This document shows positions 52,438-62,304 of a DNA stretch of 64,000 bases, one piece after another. This DNA is from Lentisphaerota bacterium (GTDB lineage Bacteria; Verrucomicrobiota; Lentisphaeria; Oligosphaerales; JABHEG01), in NCBI GenBank assembly GCA_018676675.1, contig JABHEG010000145.1, positions 80,155 to 144,154 on the forward strand, written 5' to 3'. Position numbers and translations under genes: made by a program. Every line of letters starts with the position of its first letter. Positions within the stretch are counted from its first letter, which is position 1. The notes below the pieces were generated by a model that saw only the letters and a list, made by a program, of their open reading frames with translations, was not told the DNA's origin and searched no databases.

Positions 52438-55041
52438 TTAGAATTGTCTGAACGGGAAGAAGACCTCCGCCACCGCACCGGGCTTCAGCTTCCTCTCTCC
52501 TGCATCCACTTGTATGCGCACCTTGAAAACCACCTCCCCCAACGGCTCGTGCGACGAATAGAGCCCAACCTGGCTGTCCTTCTTCTCTTTGTTCTCGAAG
52601 ATGAAATCCAGACCCACCAGACGGGCCTGCAGCACCATTTCACCCAGAGACGGGATCTGTACCTCCAAAGACATCCCTTCAGACACCTGGCTGAAATACT
52701 TCTCCGGCACCTCAACGCTGACATACATCTGCGAGAGATCGGGGATGGAGAGGATGTTGAAGCGGGGCCCAACCTGACTGCCGACATTCACTTTGGAGAT
52801 CGTGCCACTGTTCCAAATCTTGTTGTAACAGATCATCCCTGCTCCCGGCGAGGCAATCACATGGTTCGCTGCCTGCTTCTTCAGTTTGGCAAGGCGTTTC
52901 TCGTAGCGAACAAACGACAGTACTGCCTGCTCGTACTCAAAGCCCTGGCGAAGCTGGCTGTGACCCACTTCTTTCTCTGTCACCGACGTCTTCACCTCTT
53001 GTTTGAGCAACGCCAGCTTTGCAGCGCTCCGGGCAACAGGATCTGCCCCCGCAAGAACGCGCTTCTCCTTGATCCTGGCCTCCTCAAGCTTGAGCACCTG
53101 TCGACGCTTCTCCCGCCTCTGTTTCGCCAGCTCCACCGGCGAAACAGAAGCGACACGCTTCCCCTCCTCGCGCTCAAGTCGGCGGGTCACATCGTCGAGC
53201 CGAATCGTGGTCAACTCGCGTGTCAGCTCGGCCCCGAACAAAGCCTGGGCCGAAACACCGGAAAGCACACGATCAGCCTTCAACTGCTCAATGGCCAGGA
53301 GATTTCGCTCGGTGGCCAACTTGAATGTCCCTTCGCGCTTGCTGAGCTCCAGGCGTTTACTCAGCTCGTCCCGACGGCTCTTCGCTTCGTTCAGCCGGTT
53401 CTCCTCTTCGCGAATCCGGTTCTTGGTCTCCTTGGCATCAAGCTTGACAACGACATCTCCGGCCTTCACCTCCGTCTCCTCGTCAACCAGCCACGTCACT
53501 TTCGGCCAGGGCCACCGACCAATGTCCCGCACCATGACATCGATGGACTTCACCGGAAGAAGCTCACCGGAAACAGAGAACCGCTCGTCTTCCCTTCCTT
53601 CCGCCCCGTCCTCCATGGTCCCGGAGAAGCGTCCTCGCATTCCCACCGTCTTGCCGGTCCAGGTATCATCGTCGAGCACCAGAACGTCCTGCACAACCGT
53701 GCCTGTCGCCTCCTGAAAGATCCCATCAACAGCGAGGAAGTGGGTCCCATCCCGGGCCTTGGCGAATCGCAGAGGGACTGCCGGACCTTCCATCGCAGCC
53801 TGCGCCGTCGCTTCGGCTGCCCCAACCATCCCCGGCCTGATCCAGGGGCACGGGCCGTCCGTCGCGATGACAACGTCGAAGACCTTTACCCCAAACTCTC
53901 GCCCCACAGAGGACCAGCTTCCCTCCTCCTTCTCCGCCAGATCATGCGAGAGGGTGCTGATCGAGGCGATCCGCCCCTGGACGGGGTCATCCCCCCGCCC
54001 GCGCAACGTGACCAGAGCGGGATCGCCCACGGCAAAGTGTTTGCGCACAGACTCGCGCATCACGCCTCGGAACGCCAGCGTGGACATGTCCGGAATCTTG
54101 AGGAAATTGAAGTTCTCCCACATCTTGGCCCCGACTGCAATTTCCGTCTGCCAGTCCCCGCTGGTGCGGTTGTAGGTGACATACCCGTCGATTGGCGCTT
54201 GGACCGTGCTGCTGTCCAGGTCTTCCTGCTTTTCGGAAATGCGGATCTCAATGCGCTTCTTGCGTGTCTGGGCCCCCACTTTCTGAATCTCGGAGATCAA
54301 CTTGTGCTCTGCCAACTCGTTGGTGAGTTTGTCGATCTCCAACTGCACGTTGGCAACCTCCAACTCGACCTCTTTCAGCGTCCCTGATGTCGCGGGGAGC
54401 TCGGCGTAGGCCAGTTCCTGTTCCGCGAAGCGACCTCGAGCCCCACTCTCCCGCCACGCGCGTTCCGCCTTGGACATTTCTCCCACTGAGATCATCTCTC
54501 GGGCTAAGCGATCCTTCGCCCGGGCCAAATCGACTTCCGCGGCCTCCGCATTCATCTTGGCAATGCGGTACTTGCCACGGGATATCTCAACCTCGTCTGC
54601 GACGGGGAGACTCCGCAAGCGTGCCTGCCTCGCCTCCAGGACCGCCAGCTTGTCCGCCAGCCCTTCCAGCCGCTCCGCCATCTGGGCTCCCTGGTTCTCA
54701 ATCTCAGTCAAACGGTGAGCCAACTGGGCCTCAACGACCCCCAGTTCCCGTTTGAGAACACTCAGATCGAACGCCGTCTGCGTCGTGTCAAACGTTGTGA
54801 TCACATCCCCCTTCTTGACCAGCGTCCCATCCTCAACAATGGTACTGATCGGGGTCCAGCTCACCGGGCAGGCGACCATCTCTGCTTTCTCGGTGAAAGC
54901 CTGGACCTTCATCGTGCAAACCGGTTTCAGTGAACGTCTCTCCACGCAACAGTACTCGTCTGTGGCCAGCGGGGCACCGAACACGGCGACCCCGCAGGCA
55001 AACACAGCAAGCATCTTTGTGCGGTGGAAGAAAGAATCCAT
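52438..55041 (-). CDS. Double-module periplasmic adaptor (HlyD-like)
   Basis: The 867-residue protein contains two adaptor modules in one chain. Module 1 (about 60-440) has lipoyl half TLVKKGDVITTFDTTQ, a long helical hairpin and a barrel (GDPALVTLRGRGDDPVQGRI). Module 2 (about 500-867) repeats this with EVKAGDVVVKLDAKE, a second hairpin and the barrel EGMSLEVQIPSLGEMVL. The N-terminus has a hydrophobic segment (KMLAVFACGVAVFGAPLA). AAGGAGG eight bases before the ATG at 55041 decides the start. A tandem double adaptor is unusual; typical HlyD-family proteins have one module of 350-500 residues. Frame and codon use look continuous. Confidence 0.85.
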   Translation of the reverse strand: MDSFFHRTKMLAVFACGVAVFGAPLATDEYCCVERRSLKPVCTMKVQAFTEKAEMVACPVSWTPISTIVEDGTLVKKGDVITTFDTTQTAFDLSVLKRELGVVEAQLAHRLTEIENQGAQMAERLEGLADKLAVLEARQARLRSLPVADEVEISRGKYRIAKMNAEAAEVDLARAKDRLAREMISVGEMSKAERAWRESGARGRFAEQELAYAELPATSGTLKEVELEVANVQLEIDKLTNELAEHKLISEIQKVGAQTRKKRIEIRISEKQEDLDSSTVQAPIDGYVTYNRTSGDWQTEIAVGAKMWENFNFLKIPDMSTLAFRGVMRESVRKHFAVGDPALVTLRGRGDDPVQGRIASISTLSHDLAEKEEGSWSSVGREFGVKVFDVVIATDGPCPWIRPGMVGAAEATAQAAMEGPAVPLRFAKARDGTHFLAVDGIFQEATGTVVQDVLVLDDDTWTGKTVGMRGRFSGTMEDGAEGREDERFSVSGELLPVKSIDVMVRDIGRWPWPKVTWLVDEETEVKAGDVVVKLDAKETKNRIREEENRLNEAKSRRDELSKRLELSKREGTFKLATERNLLAIEQLKADRVLSGVSAQALFGAELTRELTTIRLDDVTRRLEREEGKRVASVSPVELAKQRREKRRQVLKLEEARIKEKRVLAGADPVARSAAKLALLKQEVKTSVTEKEVGHSQLRQGFEYEQAVLSFVRYEKRLAKLKKQAANHVIASPGAGMICYNKIWNSGTISKVNVGSQVGPRFNILSIPDLSQMYVSVEVPEKYFSQVSEGMSLEVQIPSLGEMVLQARLVGLDFIFENKEKKDSQVGLYSSHEPLGEVVFKVRIQVDAGERKLKPGAVAEVFFPFRQF

Positions 55042-55163
55042 CTCAACGGCCTCCTTGAAGGGCAGGAAGCGGTCAATATCCCGCAGCATCCCCACCTATG
55101 CAACCTACTGACGTCGGTCTTCAAAGAAGCCGGCCATGCCCTCTCCCAACCGCATAATCCCGC

Positions 55164-55192
55164 TTTCCACCCGCACCCCGTCGCAGTATATT
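55164..55192 (+). promoter_or_regulatory. Predicted promoter of the malic enzyme gene
   Basis: TTTCCA (4 of 6), a 17-base spacer and TATATT (5 of 6), 61 bases upstream of the ATG. The -10 word TATATT recurs at prs and exbB. Confidence 0.45.
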
Positions 55193-55252
55193 CACGCTTT
55201 TTGTGCAACCGGCCCACTCACACGCGCGAAACGAAACTAAGGACGCAGCCGC

Positions 55253-56596
55253 ATGCAGGAGTCATTGAAGGACCAGAGCCTGGAGTACCATCGCGATCCC
55301 ATCCCCGGGAAAATCGCGCTCAAGGTAACCAAACCGTGCTCGGATCAGCAGGAACTCTCCCTTGCGTACACTCCGGGCGTGGCAGATCCCTGCCTGGCGA
55401 TCAAGGATGATCCGGAGACCGTCTGGTCCTACACAGCCAAAGGGAACATGGTAGCGGTTGTGAGCGATGGTACGGCTGTGCTCGGACTGGGGAATATCGG
55501 CCCGGAAGCCGGCCTGCCTGTCATGGAGGGGAAAGCCGTTCTTTTCAAGAGCTTCGCGGACATCGACGCCTTCCCCATCTGTATCAAGAACGTGCTTGGG
55601 AACGATGGCAAGACCGATCCCGCGAAGGTGATCACGGTCACGGAAGCGCTGGAACCGACATTCGGAGGCATCAACCTCGAGGACATTGGAGCGCCGGCCT
55701 GCTTCGAAGTCGAGACACGGCTGAAGCAGACAATGGGCATCCCCGTGTTCCACGACGACCAGCACGGAACCGCGATCATCTCCCTGGCCGGTGTCCGCAA
55801 CGCGCTCGAGATCGTGGGCAAGAAGCTCGCCGATGTCCGCATCGTTGTCAACGGAGCTGGAGCCGCCGGCATCGCCTGTATAGAATTCTACATCTCCGCC
55901 GGGGCCCGACGAGAGAACGTCGTGATGTGTGATTCACGAGGAGTCATCTACAGAGGCCGGACGGAAGGTATGACGCCGCAGAAGGATGCTCTGGCCGCGG
56001 AGACATCCGCTCGAACCCTGGCCGACGCTCTGGTCGGGGCAGATGTGTTCCTCGGTCTCTCCATCGGAGGAGCGATGGACAAGGCCATGGTCCGCAGCAT
56101 GGCGCCCGGAGCGGTCATCCTCGCAATGGCCAATCCTACCCCCGAGATCTACCCGAGTGATGCCCTCGAGGCAGGGGCGGCAGTGGTCGGGACCGGCAGG
56201 ACGGACTTCCCGAACCAAGTCAACAATGTCCTCGGTTTCCCCGGGATTTTCCGCGGCGCGCTGGACGTCCGCGCGACCGACATCAACGAAGCGATGAAAA
56301 CAGGCGCGGCCCAAGCGCTGGCCGAAATCGCTCGTGAACGAGTCCCGACAGACATCATCCCACTCCTCACGAAGGCCTATCCCGAAGATGCCCGGAACGG
56401 GATGTTCGACGGTGAGTCGCCTCTGAAGCCGACATACGTCATCCCGAAGCCGTTCGACCCCCGGGTCGTTCCGCGAGTCGCGAGACGAGTTGCTCAAGCC
56501 GCTATGGAAACAGGCGTGAATCGGGTCGAAATCCCGGACCTGGACGCTTACGAGGCCGAGCTTCTGCAGCGACTGGGGCGGAATCTCCTCGGATAG
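55253..56596 (+). CDS. NAD(P)-dependent malic enzyme
   Basis: The 447-residue protein converts malate to pyruvate and CO2. LSLAYTPGVADPCL contains the catalytic Tyr region, SDGTAVLGLGNIGPEAGLPVMEGKA, the metal ligands in EDIGAPACFEVE and FHDDQHGTA, and the nucleotide fold (VNGAGAAGIACIEF) are visible. The length is that of the short type without the C-terminal phosphotransacetylase-like domain of MaeB. NAD or NADP preference cannot be told with certainty. AAGGA lies 11 bases before the ATG. Confidence 0.93.
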   Translation: MQESLKDQSLEYHRDPIPGKIALKVTKPCSDQQELSLAYTPGVADPCLAIKDDPETVWSYTAKGNMVAVVSDGTAVLGLGNIGPEAGLPVMEGKAVLFKSFADIDAFPICIKNVLGNDGKTDPAKVITVTEALEPTFGGINLEDIGAPACFEVETRLKQTMGIPVFHDDQHGTAIISLAGVRNALEIVGKKLADVRIVVNGAGAAGIACIEFYISAGARRENVVMCDSRGVIYRGRTEGMTPQKDALAAETSARTLADALVGADVFLGLSIGGAMDKAMVRSMAPGAVILAMANPTPEIYPSDALEAGAAVVGTGRTDFPNQVNNVLGFPGIFRGALDVRATDINEAMKTGAAQALAEIARERVPTDIIPLLTKAYPEDARNGMFDGESPLKPTYVIPKPFDPRVVPRVARRVAQAAMETGVNRVEIPDLDAYEAELLQRLGRNLLG

Positions 56597-56624
56597 ACGA
56601 GGGGCGCTCTCAGCTGAAGGCTGG

Positions 56625-56666
56625 AAGGCAGGCAGGCCAGGCTGGTCTGCTTGCCTTTCGCGTTTT
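56625..56666 (+). terminator. Predicted terminator after the malic enzyme gene
   Basis: A stem of about 13 base pairs (GGCAGGCAGGCCA with TGGTCTGCTTGCC, 11 of 13) and a short loop is followed by TTTCGCGTTTT. It lies 29 bases after the malic enzyme stop and 46 bases before the ftsH stop on the other strand. Confidence 0.6.
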
Positions 56667-56712
56667 ATGGCGAAGGAAAGACGAAGAGAACTGCCCCGTT
56701 ACCCATTCAGGG

Positions 56713-58824
56713 TCACGGGGTTTCTTTCTGTCCCGGATCCGCCACGTCACCGTCGGAATCAGGTTCCGACACGGTGCCCTCCTCGGGAGCTTCAGCCGAG
56801 TCTTCCGCCTCAGACACTTCAGCTTCAACGGGTTCAGAAACTGACTCACCGTCGATGCCCGGAGGATCAGGAAGGGGCTCAAGGCCGAGCAACTCGCGGA
56901 CCTCAGCTGCGTCCATCGTCTCCTGTTCCAGAAGAGTCTCCCCCAAGAGACGCAAATCGTCGATATGGCTGGTCAACAAATCGTGAACGCGAGCCTTTGC
57001 TTCGTCGATAATCCGCCGAATCTCCTGATCGATCTCACGGGCCGTATCTTCGCTGAAATCTTCGCTTCGCGTGATGTCTCGGCCGAGAAAAATGGGTTCC
57101 TCGCGGCCACCACTGTAACTCATGGTCCCCATGCGCTCGCTCATCCCCCACTGACAGACCATTTTCTTGGCGAGATCAGTCGCTTGGCGAATGTCCATTG
57201 CCGCCCCACTGGTGATATCATCGCAGACCAGCTCCTCGGCCACGCGCCCTCCCATCAAGACAGCCAACTCATCGAGGAACTCCCTTCTGCTCTGCGTATA
57301 CCGGTCTTGCTCGGGCAGGTGCATTGTGGCCCCAAGATAGGCCACCCCCCTGGGGACGATCGTTATCTTGTGGAGTGGGGTCGCATGCTTACACAGCATC
57401 CCCACGAGAGCATGCCCAGCTTCGTGGAACGCGGTCACGCGCCGGTCACGCTCATCCACCTTCCGGCTCCGGCGCTCCTTCCCCCACCGCACCTTGTCCC
57501 GGGCTTCTTCCAGATCAGCCAGCTCGACGCCGGCCTTGTTAAGACGCGCAGCGAGAAGGGCGGCCTCATTGATCAGATTGGCCAAGTCAGCACCGCTGAA
57601 CCCGGGCGTTCCCCGGGCAATGACCCCGAGGTCGACACCGTCAGCGACCTTGATCCGCTTGGCATGGAGGGACAAAATCCCGAACCGGCCTTTGAGATCC
57701 GGCAAGTCAACCGTAATCTGCCGATCGAATCGTCCCGGCCGAAGCAACGCAGGATCAAGGACATCAGGACGGTTCGTTGCGGCAATGACAATCGTGCTCG
57801 AGTTGGACTCAAACCCGTCCATCTCTACCAGCAGCGCGTTCAGAGTTTGCTCTCGCTCGTCATGCCCACCACCAATCCCCGAGAAGCGTGATCGCCCAAC
57901 CGCGTCGATTTCATCGATAAAGATCAAGCAGGGAGAATGCCGTTTGCCTTCCTCAAACATGTCACGAACGCGGCTCGCCCCAACCCCCACAAACATCTCG
58001 ACAAAATCTGATCCACTGATGGCAAAGAAAGGTACGTCCGCCTCTCCTGCAATCGCTCGGGCAAGCAGGGTTTTCCCGGTCCCGGGAGGACCGATCATCA
58101 ACACGCCCTTGGGAATGCGCCCCCCAAGTTTCTGAAACCGTTCCGGATCACGCAGATAGTCGATGACCTCCTGGACCTCTTCCTTGGCTTCGTCAATGCC
58201 TGAAACGTCCTCGAAAGTCACCCGTTCCGAAGTCGGGCTCGTGAGCCGCGCACGGCTCTTGCCAAACTGCAGCGCACCACGTCCGGCAGCCTTGAGTTGG
58301 CGGGAGAAAAGCAAATAGATCAATCCGACGAGAATCAGGATGGGGAGCAGTGACACCAAGATCGTGCTGAGAAGGTTGGTGTCCGTCTTCGCGTCACGGT
58401 TCGGACAGTGAAGCCGAAGCATCTCGTCAAGGGCATCGGTGTAGACGACCTGCACACGGTACGCCGTGAGCCGGGAGCCCTCCCCCGCATCGTCGCTTCC
58501 CGCGTCAGCATCCCCACCCTCGTCCGGGCCGTATTTCCCCTCGATCAGTCGACTGCCGGTGGAGGGATCACTGACCACAGTGGCGGACCTGATCAGGTCT
58601 TTGATCAGGAAGTCCTCGAACTGCGATGCGGTCAAGACCTCGACATCGTCCCCGCTCTTCTTCTGCACCAACACCAGAGCCACCGGTAAGGCAAACAGAA
58701 TGAGGAACCAAAACGCGAACGTCTGGAGAGGGGTACGGGGAATCTTGCCTTCGGGACGCCCACGCGGATCCTGCTCGCGCCCGCCGGATCCTCCGTCATG
58801 TTGACTCGAGCCATTCTCTGGCAT
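56713..58824 (-). CDS. ftsH: ATP-dependent zinc metalloprotease FtsH
   Basis: The 703-residue membrane protease degrades misfolded membrane proteins and regulators. TM1 lies near 36-53 and TM2 near 150-168, then the AAA domain (Walker A GPPGTGKT, FIDEIDAVGRSR, second region of homology ATNRPDVLDPALLRPGRFDR) and the zinc protease HEAGH (FHEAGHALVG). The C-terminal 60 residues are acidic and Ser/Glu/Pro-rich, longer than in E. coli (644 residues). No frameshift is seen. Confidence 0.95.
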   Translation of the reverse strand: MPENGSSQHDGGSGGREQDPRGRPEGKIPRTPLQTFAFWFLILFALPVALVLVQKKSGDDVEVLTASQFEDFLIKDLIRSATVVSDPSTGSRLIEGKYGPDEGGDADAGSDDAGEGSRLTAYRVQVVYTDALDEMLRLHCPNRDAKTDTNLLSTILVSLLPILILVGLIYLLFSRQLKAAGRGALQFGKSRARLTSPTSERVTFEDVSGIDEAKEEVQEVIDYLRDPERFQKLGGRIPKGVLMIGPPGTGKTLLARAIAGEADVPFFAISGSDFVEMFVGVGASRVRDMFEEGKRHSPCLIFIDEIDAVGRSRFSGIGGGHDEREQTLNALLVEMDGFESNSSTIVIAATNRPDVLDPALLRPGRFDRQITVDLPDLKGRFGILSLHAKRIKVADGVDLGVIARGTPGFSGADLANLINEAALLAARLNKAGVELADLEEARDKVRWGKERRSRKVDERDRRVTAFHEAGHALVGMLCKHATPLHKITIVPRGVAYLGATMHLPEQDRYTQSRREFLDELAVLMGGRVAEELVCDDITSGAAMDIRQATDLAKKMVCQWGMSERMGTMSYSGGREEPIFLGRDITRSEDFSEDTAREIDQEIRRIIDEAKARVHDLLTSHIDDLRLLGETLLEQETMDAAEVRELLGLEPLPDPPGIDGESVSEPVEAEVSEAEDSAEAPEEGTVSEPDSDGDVADPGQKETP

Positions 58825-58984
58825 GGAAGCGTTCTATCCTTTCAATGGGACAGCCCTTCGCTCCCGAAGCTCAACCGAACCTGAACCGACAGCCATGCCG
58901 TCAAAACAGCCCGGGTAACGCAGGAGAAGCGAGGAGGACGTCTTCGGATGTGAAGGCAGCCTTAGGCCGCCGTGCAGGTAAGCG

Positions 58985-59518
58985 TCAGAGGGACACAAGC
59001 TTGACCAGAAGGATCACGAGAGAGATCACAACCGCGGCCGCAAGCACCGCGATGACCGTCCCCATGATCATTAACACCTTCTTGTTCTCCGGCCCCCCGC
59101 GTTTGGCACCGAATGGCGAAAAATTCTGCATCTCCGGCACCGCCAACTCAGCGCCGTCCGCCTCTTCCAGATTGATCACGGTATGCGTGCTCGTCGCACC
59201 GTTCGCCCGAGTCTCCTCGCAGTCGAACAGCATCTCGACCCCACCAACCTGGAGAATGTCGCTGTTGACCAAGGCCTGCGCTTCATTCTCAATCCGGGCA
59301 CCGTTCACGCGTGTCCCGTTCGTGCTCCCCTTGTCAACCACCTTGTAGCCGCCCTGTTCAAGCCGCACCAGAGAACAATGGTGGCTGCTGACCGTGGGGT
59401 CAGGGATGCAGATATCGCACTCTTCCACACGCCCGATGGTGTACTCTTGCTCCGTCAGCTCAAATGACTGTCCACGGAGATGCTCTGACAGAATGATAAC
59501 TTTAGGATGTCCAGGCAT
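58985..59518 (-). CDS. Tail-anchored FHA-domain protein
   Basis: The 177-residue protein has an FHA domain (about 23-95; GRVEECDICIPDP, SSHHCSLVR, KGSTNGTRVNG) and a hydrophobic C-terminal helix (about 147-172; VLMIMGTVIAVLAAAVVISL) with a short end, so it is likely tail-anchored with FHA in the cytoplasm. It would bind phospho-Thr partners; no kinase gene is near. It is 160 bases upstream of ftsH on the same strand and may share its transcript. A second FHA protein is the cyclase at 20257. Confidence 0.85.
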   Translation of the reverse strand: MPGHPKVIILSEHLRGQSFELTEQEYTIGRVEECDICIPDPTVSSHHCSLVRLEQGGYKVVDKGSTNGTRVNGARIENEAQALVNSDILQVGGVEMLFDCEETRANGATSTHTVINLEEADGAELAVPEMQNFSPFGAKRGGPENKKVLMIMGTVIAVLAAAVVISLVILLVKLVSL

Positions 59519-59596
59519 ATTCTCTCAAATCCCTTGATCTAACAGCCAGCTGAGAGATCCGCTCCGCGGCCTATCAGGATACGTCCGTCATTTGTC

Positions 59597-59602
59597 ATTA
59601 TA
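59597..59602 (-). promoter_or_regulatory. Candidate -10 box of the FHA gene
   Basis: A perfect TATAAT reads on the minus strand 78 bases before the FHA gene start. No good -35 lies 16-18 bases farther, so the box alone supports the call. Confidence 0.35.
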
Positions 59603-59785
59603 CTCTAACGATACATTACGCGTTGCAGCCGGTTTCGCCAGTTTCTCGCCCGGCAAAAAGCGCCCTTGAACGTCACCGTGTGATCCCTCGTGCAACTCTT
59701 CTTCGCCGGGGCGGCCCCCGACGTCCCATGCCCCCCGACCCAGCAACTCGTTGCTCTTCTACTACTTACGCGCCCCTCACTCGAA

Positions 59786-62284
59786 CTACGGCTTGGGCGC
59801 GTTGTCCGGCGTCACCGGGGCCGGCGCCTTCTCTTTGCCATCCCGCGCCATCAGCTCCAAGATGATCGGCTCGGTCCGCTTCTGTTCAGAGAATGACGGG
59901 AACCGCTTCCGGAGTTCGCGCCACGTCGTCGCCGCTTCGTCAAACTTCTCCTGAGCCACAAGCACTTCAACCGCAAGGAACATGGCTCGGGGGGTGTAGG
60001 TCGGATCATTGGACAAAACAAACGCGTTGACGGCGTAATGCAGAGCCTGCACCAGCCGTTTTTCGTCCTTGAGGATCTGCGCCAACCCCCACCGACAGCG
60101 CGTCACCGGTTCCTCAGCCAACCCCGCTCGGACAAGACACCGTTCGAACACACCCACGGCGCGATCACGCTCCCCAAGCAGAAGAAGCACTTCACCGAGC
60201 AAAGACTGGACCTCCTCCCGGGCAAATGGCCGGTCCGGGAGCGTCTTCTCAACATCAGTCAACTTGGTGAGCAGCTCCTCCAAGGTCGTTTTTGCTTCCT
60301 CCAAACGGCTCTGGGCCATCAGGATCTGGGCCAGGCGAACGGTGGCCCGGTAGAGGACTTCCCGGTCCTCCCGAGTCAACAGCCAGCGGCACACCGTCTC
60401 ACTCACGTCATACTGGTTCTTGGCGTAGTAAAGCAGATCAATCCGGAACAGGAGGGGAACAGCAAAGGAAGGGCGTTCATCGACCGGAAGAGTGAGCAAC
60501 TCAGCGAACAGGCGCAGGGCCTCCTCGTTCTTCCCCAGCTCCAGCAGCGATCCAGCAAGGAAGTACTTCGCGTTGACCGCAACCGCCCCAATGTCTTCCT
60601 GTTTGAGGGCCTCACGTAGATAGGTGACCGCACGGTCGTGGGCCTTCTGCTGATAGTGCAGGTAGCCCAGATAAAACAGGAGACGTGCCTTCTCAGGTGG
60701 GCGATCCCGGCTCAACAATTTCTCGAGCAACTGCACCGCCCTGCCATAATCGCCGCGCTGGGAATACAGCTCCCCAAGGTGAAGAACAGCACTCCTGGCT
60801 TCCTCTTCCGCATCCGGGAACTCATTGAGGAGCTTTTCGAAGTCCCCAACCGCGGCCGACAAATCCCCGCCTTTCCGCTCGCACTCACCAGCCTTCAGAC
60901 GGAAGTATGCCTTCTGTTCAACGGTCGGGTGCTCACTGAGGGTGCGGTAGACACGAGCGGCCTCCCGGAACCGTCCCAACGTCTCCAGTGACTCTGTCAA
61001 GCGAAGCTGAGCATCACCGTAATAGGCCCACTGACCCACGTGACGAGACAGACCCCGGCGCAGTTCAGCAACCGCCTCTTCGTGGCGTTTGAGCTGAAAA
61101 AGGGCCTCACCGGCAAAATAGAGAGCATCGGCAATCTGAACAGCCTTCGAATAATCACTCACGAAAAGGGCAGCACGCTTGGCCGTCTCCTCGTAGTTCT
61201 CAAGCCGCAAAAGGCAGTAAAGCTCCTGGTAGCGAGCCAGCAGGGCGTACTCCTCGGGAACACGCTCGTCTCCCCCAAGACGAATGAAATAGGGCATGGA
61301 CTCACGAAAGAAGCCGAGCCGAGTGAGCCCGGTACCGTGGACATAGTCCATCTCGTAATCAAACACATCACCATAGCGATCTCGCCAATCCTTGGCCAGC
61401 TCAACAGCTTTGGCGAAGTCATTCAGAGAAAAGTGGGCCCACGTCCGACGCTTCCGGGCCTCGCGACCGAAGGCTCCATCGGGATAGTCCACGAGCAGCA
61501 GCTCATAGAGCTCGATCGCCTCTTTGTAGGCTTGTTCCAAGAACATCGCCTCGGCGAGCCGATAAACGGCTTCCTCGCGGATCGCAGGCGGAACGTGCTT
61601 TTCATCCTTGAGCCGTGAGAACCCCTTCTTAGCGTCATCGAACTCGCCGTTGAGCTGGGCAGCACGAGCCAGCGAGAAGAGAGCGTAGGGCCGATACACA
61701 TGCTTCTCGTCAAAAGGCTTGTCAGCAATCTTGGCGTACGTCTTCAGAGCAAGCGCATCCTTCTCCTGCTGCGCGTAGCACTGAGCAAGAAAATACAGCG
61801 ATGCTTCCTGGGTGACCGAATCGTCACTGATGACAAGGCGCTTGAAACAGCTGGCGGCAGGCCCAAGCCTCTTCTCCCGGAGCAGCAATTCCCCCTTCCA
61901 CAGGAAGAGCTTGGGGGCAAGCTCATGGTCGGGCCAGCGCGCCTGGAACTGGTTGATGTGGCTCAGTGTCGCGCTTGCCTTCGCCTGATTGCGCAAACAC
62001 TCGATCAACCGAAACATGGCGTGGGGAGCCAACTCATGGTCGGCAAATTTCTCGACAAAGACGCGGAACTCCGGCTCGGCCATGTCGTAGAACTTGCGGC
62101 TAAGCAAGCCCTCGGCAAAGCGGAATTGGTCTTCAGGAGTGTGTGCTTCCCGCTTGAGCGGCTGCGCCTGAAGAAGAACAGACGCCGACAGGAGGATCAG
62201 GAAGCCCGAAAGGTGACACGGGCCCCTCCAGTTAGAAAGCGCCACAGCGGCGACGCGACCCGAACACGTTCTGGCTTCTCTCAA
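59786..62284 (-). CDS. Exported TPR-repeat protein linked to ExbB/ExbD
   Basis: The 832-residue protein has a signal peptide (hydrophobic core LSGFLILLSASVLLQAQ, about 25-41) and about 15-18 tetratricopeptide-type helical repeats, e.g. YDMAEPEFRVFVEKFADHEL, SLARAAQLNGEFDDAKKGFS and FAEELLTLPVDERPS-like units. It ends Ala/Pro/Lys-rich. It likely acts in the periplasm. The TTG start at 62284 has AAGGG eight bases upstream and follows the exbD stop by 20 bases, so the genes are an operon. TPR proteins next to ExbB/ExbD are frequent in PVC-like genomes; the role is unknown. Confidence 0.8.
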   Translation of the reverse strand: MREARTCSGRVAAVALSNWRGPCHLSGFLILLSASVLLQAQPLKREAHTPEDQFRFAEGLLSRKFYDMAEPEFRVFVEKFADHELAPHAMFRLIECLRNQAKASATLSHINQFQARWPDHELAPKLFLWKGELLLREKRLGPAASCFKRLVISDDSVTQEASLYFLAQCYAQQEKDALALKTYAKIADKPFDEKHVYRPYALFSLARAAQLNGEFDDAKKGFSRLKDEKHVPPAIREEAVYRLAEAMFLEQAYKEAIELYELLLVDYPDGAFGREARKRRTWAHFSLNDFAKAVELAKDWRDRYGDVFDYEMDYVHGTGLTRLGFFRESMPYFIRLGGDERVPEEYALLARYQELYCLLRLENYEETAKRAALFVSDYSKAVQIADALYFAGEALFQLKRHEEAVAELRRGLSRHVGQWAYYGDAQLRLTESLETLGRFREAARVYRTLSEHPTVEQKAYFRLKAGECERKGGDLSAAVGDFEKLLNEFPDAEEEARSAVLHLGELYSQRGDYGRAVQLLEKLLSRDRPPEKARLLFYLGYLHYQQKAHDRAVTYLREALKQEDIGAVAVNAKYFLAGSLLELGKNEEALRLFAELLTLPVDERPSFAVPLLFRIDLLYYAKNQYDVSETVCRWLLTREDREVLYRATVRLAQILMAQSRLEEAKTTLEELLTKLTDVEKTLPDRPFAREEVQSLLGEVLLLLGERDRAVGVFERCLVRAGLAEEPVTRCRWGLAQILKDEKRLVQALHYAVNAFVLSNDPTYTPRAMFLAVEVLVAQEKFDEAATTWRELRKRFPSFSEQKRTEPIILELMARDGKEKAPAPVTPDNAPKP

Positions 62285-62304
62285 AGTGTCATCCCTTACT
62301 CGTC

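Noticed and set aside
52012..54387. 791-residue plus-strand open frame antisense to the two adaptor genes
   Set aside because: Composition is biased to Leu/Arg/His/Pro from complementing charged helical hairpins; the minus-strand adaptors have clear family motifs and ribosome sites.
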